Assembly (NCBI RefSeq): GCF_000775915.1
Contig: NZ_BBLT01000006.1
Coordinates: 186,001 to 250,000 of the forward strand
Length of the DNA stretch: 64,000 nucleotides
Source of the DNA: Sporocytophaga myxococcoides
GTDB taxonomy: Bacteria; Bacteroidota; Bacteroidia; Cytophagales; Cytophagaceae
Direction of reading: 5' to 3'
Under the pieces are notes generated by a model that was not told the DNA's origin, searched no databases, and saw nothing but the letters and a program-made list of their open reading frames with translations. The position numbers were made by a program, and so were the translations under genes. How positions within the stretch are numbered: the stretch's first letter is position 1; the number at the start of each line of letters is the position of its first letter. Of this stretch, positions 54,762 through 64,000 are shown in pieces.

Positions 54762-55862
54762 ATGGAAACACTTAAAGCAACAGCTGAAGGCGTCATTGCC
54801 ATCCAAGCAAAAGAAGTCAGGGCATTTGGTACTGAAGCACCTGATAAAACTTTACAACAAATCAAAATAAACCGAAGAATTCCCACACCTCACGATGTGG
54901 AAATTGAAATACTTTATTGTGGTGTTTGCCATTCCGATCTTCATACTGCACGTAATGAATGGCACGGTACAATTTACCCTTGTGTTCCTGGACATGAAAT
55001 CATTGGGAAAGTGGTAAATGTAGGAACGCATGTTTCAAAGTTTAAAGTTGGCGACCACGCAGCTGTAGGTTGTATGGTTGATAGCTGCAGAGAGTGTCAG
55101 TATTGCAAAGAAGATCTGGAACAATATTGTGAAGAAGGAAATACCGCAACTTACAATTCACCTGACAGGCATTTGGGCATGCAGACCTATGGCGGCTATT
55201 CCGAAAATATTGTTGTAGATGAAGCCTATGTTTTGCGGGTACCTGAGAATCTTGATCTGGCAGCAGCGGCACCGCTCTTATGTGCAGGAGTCACTACCTA
55301 TTCTCCTCTGAAACATTGGAATGTAGGCCCAGGCAAGAAAGTGGGAATTGTTGGCCTTGGCGGTTTGGGACATATGGCAGTTAAACTCTCAAAAGCTATG
55401 GGGGCAGAGGTGGTTGTATATACAACTTCAGTCTCTAAAGTAGAAGATGCAAAACGCCTGGGTGCAGATGATGTTGTGCTTTCGAAGGATAAAAACGAGA
55501 TGTTACGCTATGCCGGTAAATTACACTTTGTTCTGGATGCTGTTTCTGCACAGCATGATGTCAATGCTTATTTAAGTCAGTTACGTGCGGACGGGACACT
55601 AGTGTTAGTAGGTGCTCCTGAGCATCCGCTTCCGGTTGCAGCATTCAGTCTCATACCATACAGAAGAACTTTCGCAGGATCAATGATCGGTGGTATTGCT
55701 GAAACACAAGAGATGCTTGATTTTTGTGGCAAACATAATATTGTTTCGGATATAGAAATGATCAACATTCAGCAGATCAATGAAGCCTATGAACGTTTGC
55801 TGAAAGGTGACGTCAGATATCGTTTTGTTATTGATATGGCTTCTTTAAAAAAATATGTATAA
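54762..55862 (+). CDS. Zinc-dependent NAD(P) alcohol dehydrogenase (YahK/cinnamyl alcohol dehydrogenase type)
   Basis: 366 residues from the ATG at 54762; an upstream TTG would add an atypical N terminus. Catalytic zinc ligands: Cys53 (CGVCHSDLH) and His78 (GHE), with a third Cys in [11 protein letters not shown]. The structural zinc site is Cys109, Cys112, Cys115 and Cys123. The Rossmann loop is [12 protein letters not shown]. The group reduces aldehydes with NADPH. It heads a three-gene operon with a cupin (7-base gap) and a RibD-type reductase. Confidence 0.94.
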   Translation: METLKATAEGVIAIQAKEVRAFGTEAPDKTLQQIKINRRIPTPHDVEIEILYCGVCHSDLHTARNEWHGTIYPCVPGHEIIGKVVNVGTHVSKFKVGDHAAVGCMVDSCRECQYCKEDLEQYCEEGNTATYNSPDRHLGMQTYGGYSENIVVDEAYVLRVPENLDLAAAAPLLCAGVTTYSPLKHWNVGPGKKVGIVGLGGLGHMAVKLSKAMGAEVVVYTTSVSKVEDAKRLGADDVVLSKDKNEMLRYAGKLHFVLDAVSAQHDVNAYLSQLRADGTLVLVGAPEHPLPVAAFSLIPYRRTFAGSMIGGIAETQEMLDFCGKHNIVSDIEMINIQQINEAYERLLKGDVRYRFVIDMASLKKYV

Positions 55863-55869
55863 ACATTAT

Positions 55870-56271
55870 ATGGAAATTATAAGAATAGGGTCACAACCTT
55901 CAGGTATAGGTCCGGCTGACTGGTTTATCGGTACAGTACGAATCGATCCTCTTTTTCAGGCAAGTGATCCAGCACGGGTTGTGGGTTCAAGCGTCACTTT
56001 TGAACCAGGTGCTCGAACAGCTTGGCATACTCATCCTCTAGGACAGACCTTGATAGTAACATCAGGATGCGGCTGGGCGCAGAGGGAAGGTGGAAAGGTC
56101 GAAGAGATCCATCCTGGTGATATTGTATGGTTTCCCCCCGGAGAAAAACATTGGCATGGGGCTACATCTTCTACAGCAATGACACATATTGCAATTCAGG
56201 AGAGCCTGAATGGTAAGGTTGTAGACTGGATGGAAAAGGTCACCAATGAACAGTATCATTCAAAATCCTAA
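55870..56271 (+). CDS. Cupin-domain protein
   Basis: 133 residues from the ATG at 55870; a start 15 bases upstream overlaps the previous stop. Cupin motif 1 is [17 protein letters not shown] with two histidines, and motif 2 is [17 protein letters not shown]. These supply the metal site. The layout matches the YP-type carboxymuconolactone/quercetinase-like cupins often beside alcohol dehydrogenases. It is probably co-transcribed with its neighbours. Confidence 0.9.
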   Translation: MEIIRIGSQPSGIGPADWFIGTVRIDPLFQASDPARVVGSSVTFEPGARTAWHTHPLGQTLIVTSGCGWAQREGGKVEEIHPGDIVWFPPGEKHWHGATSSTAMTHIAIQESLNGKVVDWMEKVTNEQYHSKS

Positions 56272-56297
56272 AAATAAAGTTTAAATATAATCCAACT

Positions 56298-57002
56298 ATG
56301 AAAAAACCTCATGTAATCTGTCATATGATGTCTACTGTCAATGGCAAGATCATTTCTGATAACTGGGGAGATAAAGACCTGACCAATAGCTATACAGATA
56401 TTTATGAAAGATGTCATCAAAGCTTTGCCAGCCAGGCTTGGATGGTTGGAAGGGTTACAATGGAAAGGCATTTTTCATACGGTGAGAAACCTGTATTATC
56501 AAAACCTCAAACTCAGATCGAGAGAAAACCATTTATAGGAAACAAAGAAGCAAAAAGATTTGCTATCGCTGTAGATGGTAAAGGAAAATTAATATGGCAC
56601 TCCAATGAAACAGGAGGAGATCATATTATTGAAGTGCTTACAGAACAAGTAAGTGATGAATATCTTAATTTTCTCCAGGAAAAAAAGATTTTCTACATCT
56701 TTGCTGGTAAAAACGAAATGGACTTCGAGCTGGTTTTACAACAACTTGGTGATCATTTTAATATCAAAACGTTGATGCTGGAAGGAGGTGGGCATATCAA
56801 CGGTTCGCTGTTAAATGAAGGATTAATTGATGAATTAAGTATTTTAATCGTTCCTGTTGCTGACGCATCTCCCGATGTGCCAACTACTTTTGAGTTAGGT
56901 GATTATCAACAGAAAAATATATCACAACACCTTCATTTGAAAGAAGTGAGGCAATTGGAGAATGCAGTACTCTGGCTAAAGTATATTGTTAGTAAAGAGT
57001 AG
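56298..57002 (+). CDS. RibD C-terminal domain (dihydrofolate-reductase-fold) protein
   Basis: 234 residues. N-terminal HVICHMMSTVNGKIISDNWG and a later MLEGGGHINGSLLNEGLIDE segment are the RibD_C signature; NADPH binds between them. It lacks the deaminase half, so it is not a bifunctional RibD. Members reduce pyrimidine or unrelated ketone substrates. It ends the alcohol dehydrogenase-cupin operon. Confidence 0.88.
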   Translation: MKKPHVICHMMSTVNGKIISDNWGDKDLTNSYTDIYERCHQSFASQAWMVGRVTMERHFSYGEKPVLSKPQTQIERKPFIGNKEAKRFAIAVDGKGKLIWHSNETGGDHIIEVLTEQVSDEYLNFLQEKKIFYIFAGKNEMDFELVLQQLGDHFNIKTLMLEGGGHINGSLLNEGLIDELSILIVPVADASPDVPTTFELGDYQQKNISQHLHLKEVRQLENAVLWLKYIVSKE

Positions 57003-57320
57003 ACAAACTGTTGCTCACCAGTAGATTAAGATAACCTATAAAAAATAAGGGCAAAATAAGTATTCATTGTTTTTATTTAGAATTCAAATAACCAGCTAAG
57101 GCTTTTTGTTTATCTTGGTTTTATTAAATAAAAACTTACTACAATTGGAGGGATAAAATTCCATATAATTATTATTGTAAAAAAATACGGAATAGTAAAT
57201 TTTTCTATACTTACTTATATTGATAAAGAAAGAAAAACCAATATGGCGGAATCCCAAACCACTTAATCACAATTTGGAGGTTAAAGCTAAAATGAAGGAA
57301 ATCTTTAGTCAAATCAGAGC
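57003..57320. other. Convergent intergenic region, nothing clear
   Basis: 318 AT-rich bases between the RibD-type gene and the multi-PAS kinase stop. I found no confident terminator, repeat or open frame. Confidence 0.4.
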
Positions 57321-60300
57321 TCAGGCTTTTTGATTGTTACTCTTAAAATATACTTTAAAAACTGATCCTTTTCCATTTTCACTTTCAACTTCAATTTTTC
57401 CACCACTATTGGTAATAATTCGTTTTACAAGATATAGCCCAACTCCTGATCCTTCTACGTCTTTATGTAATCTTTTAAATTCAGAAAAAATTTTATCTGC
57501 TTGTTCTTTTTCCAAACCAAGCCCATTGTCTTTAACTGATAAAACAATATAATTTTCCTCAAGTCTGGTATTAATAAATATCTCTGGAATTCTATTTGGT
57601 GAATGATATTTTATGGCATTGCTTATAAGATTATGAAGTATGCTTTGAAGATTTTTCTTTGCAAATTTGATAGTTGGAATTTCACTGAAGTCTTCTTTAA
57701 TAATTGCATTATATTTTTTAATTGGTTCTTCAAGCATAGCTTTTACCTCTTTTAAAATGTTTGCCAAATAGATGTCTTCACTATTTTCAGTACTTGTCTT
57801 TTGCGATTTAGCAATCTCAATAAGTTCAAAGAGATTATTTCTGAATTTACCAATCGACGATTCAATCATCTTAAGAATATCAGTAATACCTTCTTTATTA
57901 ATATTTTTTTCGTCAAGTAAGCCATGCATAACGCTTACCAATCCCTCAATATTAGAAACAGGGGCTTTCAAATCATGAGAAACCATATAAATAAAATTAT
58001 CGAGGTCTTCATTTTGTTGTTTTAATTTTTCTTCACTCCTTTTCTTATCATCAATGTCTGTTTGAATTCCAATCCATTTAGTGATTTTATCATTGTTGTT
58101 TTTTATAGGTATTGCCCTTACCTGATACCATCTGTATATTCCGTCAAAACGTCTTATCCTATATTCATTCTCATATATATCTCCTGATTCCAGACAGTTT
58201 TTCCATCTTGTTAAAGTGATTTCAACTTCATCAGGGTGAATAAATTCTAACCACTTCCAATCTCTGCTTTTTTCATATGAAGCACCTGTATAATCAAACC
58301 ATCTTTTATTAATATAATCATTTTTCCCATCAGGAAGAGCTGTCCAGGTGAATCCAGGTATTGCTTCCGAAAGTGTTTTATAACGATGTTCACTTTCTCT
58401 TAATGCAATTTCTGAATATTTTCTGGCTGATATGTCTGTAATAATTCCCCATGCTCTTATTAATTTTCCATTCTCGACTACACCCTCTATTTTCATGTGC
58501 AAATACACAGGTTTTTCTTTTGTATGTTTCCCTAGTGCTTCAATTTCACGAATTTTATAGTCAGATTGAATTGCCTTTTGAATTTTCAAATTTAAATGCT
58601 GATCTGAAATTTCAACAAATTCTCTTAGTCGATGTCCAATTAATTTTTGTTGATTTTCTACTCCAAGAATGTTTACCAGACAATCATTAACCTCCGCTAT
58701 ATGGATGTGCTTGCTGATTAATTCAACCTGCTCCTGAATAGATAAAGTTGTGTCAATAAAAGTTATATCTTTAAATTCAAAACGGCATAATCCAATAGAA
58801 CTTTGTTTAATAAAAACCTCATATCGCTCATTGATATTTTTTAACTCCTGAGTTCGATTAGCTACACGGCGCTCCAGTTCTATATTATTTTCTTCCAATT
58901 TATTCTGAATACTTTCAAGGTTTACATAAGCCTGTTGAAGTTCTTTATTTTTCTTCTCTATTTTTCTTTCATTTTCTTTTATACTGGTAATATCCATTAT
59001 GGTACCTATAACACGATATGGATGACCTAAACTGTTACGATAAATATGGGATTTACTTAAAACGTCCTTTTCACTTTTGTTGGGCATCACAATTACTATT
59101 TCATCTTCGAGGAAATCCATTGTACCATTTATAATCTGGTTCATATTTTCATTCATTTTAGGTTGAAAATCTGACCTTACTATTTTTATGAATTCCGGGT
59201 AATGAAAAGATTTTGTTCCTGAAGGTAGACCATAAATTTCAACTAAATCCTCTGAAATAATTGAAGTTCCTTTTTCTATATTCCAATCATAACTCCCAAC
59301 CTTGGCAATCTTTTGTGCCAAGATTAATTTCTCCTCATTAAGTTTTAATTTCTCTTCCGTTTCCTTTAAAGAAGTAATATCTACAGCAGATATCAAAACC
59401 TCTTTTACATGTTCGTTTTCTCTTTTAAATACAATTGCTTTAAAATAAAACCAGATATTTCTGTTATTAGGAAGAATAACTTTATATTCCAATGCTGGAT
59501 AACTGTCTTCATTTGTGTCTGGGTATTCTAAAATGCTGTTATGCAATTTTCCTTTATCTTCATGAGTAAGAATATTTTCGATTACAGTTGTAAATTTTGA
59601 TTCATATATATATTCGGAAGCAAACTCAAATAGTTCTCTGGTAGCATAGTTTGCATATACAAGCCTATTCTCATCAACATCATATATTCCTATAAGTATT
59701 GGTAAGTTTTCAAATATTCTTTTAAGTAAGCTTTCTTCTTTTCCTATTTCACTTTCTAAATTTCTTAATTGAGTAACATCCTGAACTACTCTTCTTAAAC
59801 CAATTATTTTTCCTTCATTATCTTCCAAAGGGAAATCTTCGGAATAAATTGTACGAATCTCTTGATCGTTCCTCCTCACCTTAAACTCGTGAAAATTTGG
59901 TTTACCATCTGTAAATTTCTGTGTAAGTGTTTCAGAGAAGGGATCAAAACCATTTTCATAAATGGTCATATGTTTAAGGAGGTCAAAAGAAAGTTTTGTT
60001 TGATGTGCTATTCCGAATATTTCGTAAAATTCCTTAGAACATTTAATCGTACCTTTGATATAATCAAGTTCGCAATGAGCTAGGTGTGCCAGAGATTCTG
60101 TGTTATCAAATAAAAGTTTAAATTTATCCAGTGCTTTTTTACGAAACTCTTCCATGCTTGCAACAGCGTACATTTCCTGATCATGGAACGATTTCTCTAT
60201 ATCTTTCACTAATCTTATCAGTTCCTCAGCATCTTTTGTGTAGTTATTCAAGAAATCTAACAATATGAATTTCCGGTTGTATAAAATTGATTGAATATCC

Positions 60301-60554
60301 GTAAGGTCTGGCTTAAAAGATCGATTACCTAATTGCATTTCGGAAATCAGCATTCTTATTTCATCGATTCCCTGATTTTTCATTAATGCATTGAGGAAAT
60401 ACTCAACCTCATTTTTAAGTAATTCTTTTGATTCAGTAAAAATTGGAAAAATAGAGAAACTTATAAAATGATTCCCTTCCTTTAATCTCTTTAAACATAA
60501 CTCAATAACATCATTCAAGTGATTGTGGTATAAAAATGATACATATTTATTCAT
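57321..60554 (-). CDS. Large multi-PAS sensor histidine kinase
   Basis: 1077 residues, cytoplasmic. An N-terminal helical domain (about 1-130) is followed by a series of PAS/PAC modules at about 150-265, 275-400, 405-530, 580-710 and 715-840, with a coiled coil at about 530-580. The phosphoacceptor is His860 in YMVSHDLKAPVSN. The HATPase part has NLISNAIKYH, DNGLGL and GSGVGLYLV. No response regulator gene is adjacent. The kinase core is clearly paralogous to the 374-residue kinase at 24064-25188. Confidence 0.93.
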   Translation of the reverse strand: MNKYVSFLYHNHLNDVIELCLKRLKEGNHFISFSIFPIFTESKELLKNEVEYFLNALMKNQGIDEIRMLISEMQLGNRSFKPDLTDIQSILYNRKFILLDFLNNYTKDAEELIRLVKDIEKSFHDQEMYAVASMEEFRKKALDKFKLLFDNTESLAHLAHCELDYIKGTIKCSKEFYEIFGIAHQTKLSFDLLKHMTIYENGFDPFSETLTQKFTDGKPNFHEFKVRRNDQEIRTIYSEDFPLEDNEGKIIGLRRVVQDVTQLRNLESEIGKEESLLKRIFENLPILIGIYDVDENRLVYANYATRELFEFASEYIYESKFTTVIENILTHEDKGKLHNSILEYPDTNEDSYPALEYKVILPNNRNIWFYFKAIVFKRENEHVKEVLISAVDITSLKETEEKLKLNEEKLILAQKIAKVGSYDWNIEKGTSIISEDLVEIYGLPSGTKSFHYPEFIKIVRSDFQPKMNENMNQIINGTMDFLEDEIVIVMPNKSEKDVLSKSHIYRNSLGHPYRVIGTIMDITSIKENERKIEKKNKELQQAYVNLESIQNKLEENNIELERRVANRTQELKNINERYEVFIKQSSIGLCRFEFKDITFIDTTLSIQEQVELISKHIHIAEVNDCLVNILGVENQQKLIGHRLREFVEISDQHLNLKIQKAIQSDYKIREIEALGKHTKEKPVYLHMKIEGVVENGKLIRAWGIITDISARKYSEIALRESEHRYKTLSEAIPGFTWTALPDGKNDYINKRWFDYTGASYEKSRDWKWLEFIHPDEVEITLTRWKNCLESGDIYENEYRIRRFDGIYRWYQVRAIPIKNNNDKITKWIGIQTDIDDKKRSEEKLKQQNEDLDNFIYMVSHDLKAPVSNIEGLVSVMHGLLDEKNINKEGITDILKMIESSIGKFRNNLFELIEIAKSQKTSTENSEDIYLANILKEVKAMLEEPIKKYNAIIKEDFSEIPTIKFAKKNLQSILHNLISNAIKYHSPNRIPEIFINTRLEENYIVLSVKDNGLGLEKEQADKIFSEFKRLHKDVEGSGVGLYLVKRIITNSGGKIEVESENGKGSVFKVYFKSNNQKA

Positions 60555-60994
60555 TCTACTTTACCCTTTAAATGTTTAAATGGCTGAAAGATAGATCTAA
60601 AAGCCCGCCTTTAAAAGGTTTTTATTAAAGAATTGTTTGTGAGAATTAGATGAAAATTATTGTAGCTTTTCAAAGTAAAAGTGGTAAGGCAGCGGTTTGC
60701 GAAATTTATTTATCTAATGGTACAGTCTTGTATTTTCTTGACCTAAGTTAGAAATTGCTATATGTGGATTCCTTTTACAAGGTGATTATTATTAAAAAAT
60801 AATTATATACCCTTAGTTTTAAAAAAAGCACTAGTGGTGATACAAGGATTTTGTAAACAATAATAAAATTCAACAAGGGTAGCCAATTGTGAATATCAAT
60901 TTTAAAATAAACAACAAAAGCCTATACAATTAGCACAGGCTTTTGTTCTAACTATTTGGAATTGATTGAAAATTTTCTGACAAAAACTCAATGT
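60555..60994. other. Intergenic region between the multi-PAS kinase and katG
   Basis: 440 bases holding the kinase promoter (right side) and the katG terminator (60913-60947). A 33-codon frame at 60650-60751 (MKIIVAFQSKSGKAAVCEIY) is too short and unsupported to call. Confidence 0.4.
60913..60947 (-). terminator. Terminator of katG
   Basis: An 11-bp perfect stem (60913-60923 with 60937-60947) with a 13-base loop. Its outer arm gives a T-rich 3' end on the leftward strand. It lies about 50 bases after the katG stop. Confidence 0.8.
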
Positions 60995-63759
<2,765 letters not shown>

Positions 63760-64000
63760 ATGGTTAAAATTTTAATGCATTTCTCCATTATAGCTCTAGG
63801 GCTCTTATCAGGTTGCGGAGGCAAAAATACGGAGCCATATGTTAAAGAGCCTGGTGCTGAGGATTCATCAAAAAAAGATGTATTGGAAACCGGAGCTGAG
63901 GTAATGCAAAATAAGGCTCCGATTAATGCTATTAATCTTTATTTGGATGGATTTCACTTCTACAACGGAAATATGAAAGGACAGATGGAAGCGCACCATT
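63760..64000 (+). CDS. DUF1264 (OBAP-like) lipoprotein, 3' end outside the window
   Basis: ATG at 63760; the frame is open to the window end (80 codons). The signal has lipobox LLSGC (Cys19). The mature part runs NAINLYLDGFHFYNGNMKGQ, then MEAHH, the characteristic start of the DUF1264/oil-body-associated protein domain with its FHFY and AHHY motifs. Function is unknown in bacteria. It is divergent from katG. Confidence 0.75.
   Translation, partial: MVKILMHFSIIALGLLSGCGGKNTEPYVKEPGAEDSSKKDVLETGAEVMQNKAPINAINLYLDGFHFYNGNMKGQMEAHH

Noticed and set aside
60650-60751. 33-codon frame upstream of the multi-PAS kinase
   Set aside because: Too short, with no family resemblance, membrane segment or supporting signals.

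Overview
The window is about 64 kb of AT-rich DNA from a member of the Bacteroidota, most likely a Cytophagales-type relative. The evidence is a type IX secretion C-terminal sorting domain on a cupredoxin, DUF3857/transglutaminase and MORN_2 proteins, a CzcA-type pump fused to its outer membrane channel, many lipoproteins with Bacteroidota-style lipoboxes, and promoter-like TTG/TAnnTTTG elements. The genus assignment is inference. I saw no rRNA, tRNA, CRISPR array or complete insertion sequence.

Layout. 0-1.2 kb: fatty acyl desaturase and group III truncated haemoglobin. 1.5-10.9 kb: cell-envelope proteins, comprising an OmpA-like lipid-layer protein, a 1093-residue TPR/MORN repeat protein, and two DUF3857 transglutaminase-like proteins, one with an intact Cys-His-Asp triad and one without it. 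11.1-17.9 kb: a metal efflux operon (small Cys/His-rich protein, RND pump fused to a TolC-like channel, lipoprotein adaptor, isoprenylcysteine-methyltransferase-like membrane enzyme). 18.2-20.0 kb: FabV enoyl reductase and a glyoxalase-fold protein. 20.0-23.2 kb: a decayed accessory islet with palindromes, 24-bp tandem repeats resembling an IS21-type end, a truncated lipoprotein, a macro-domain gene with an in-frame stop, a second partial copy of that gene, and a SLATT-like two-helix membrane protein. 23.4-27 kb: a secreted cupredoxin, then a leftward group of PAS histidine kinase, lone NrfD/ActC-like quinone-interacting membrane subunit and small acidic protein. 

27-32.9 kb: a tight rightward operon of a ThDP-dependent enzyme, a mandelate-racemase-type dehydratase and a large FAD/Fe-S dehydrogenase, which together look like a sugar-acid or hydroxy-acid oxidation route. 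33-47.7 kb: a glycan locus with GT2, three GT9 (heptosyltransferase family), two GT4, an SDR, GmhB, HldE and an MFS transporter. A DUF892 ferritin-like protein, a PEBP-like protein, a phosphatase and a Gfo/Idh/MocA oxidoreductase sit within it. GmhB and HldE imply that the transferred sugar is an ADP-heptose, but GmhA and HldD are not in the window. 47.8-54.2 kb: a histone-H1-like lysine/alanine micro-protein, SDR, CinA-type deamidase, a 607-residue membrane protein with amphipathic repeats, a DUF7000-like pseudogene, DinB and a putative outer membrane barrel. 54.7-57 kb: zinc alcohol dehydrogenase, cupin and RibD-like reductase in one operon. 57.3-64 kb: a large multi-PAS histidine kinase, a catalase-peroxidase carrying a lipoprotein signal, and the start of a DUF1264 lipoprotein.

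A recurring theme is oxidative and envelope stress: KatG, DUF892, PEBP, CinA, truncated haemoglobin and metal efflux. The most coherent candidates for something undescribed are the ThDP/MLE/FAD-FeS plus heptosyl glycan locus (27-46 kb) and the MORN/active/inactive DUF3857 trio (3.7-10.9 kb).
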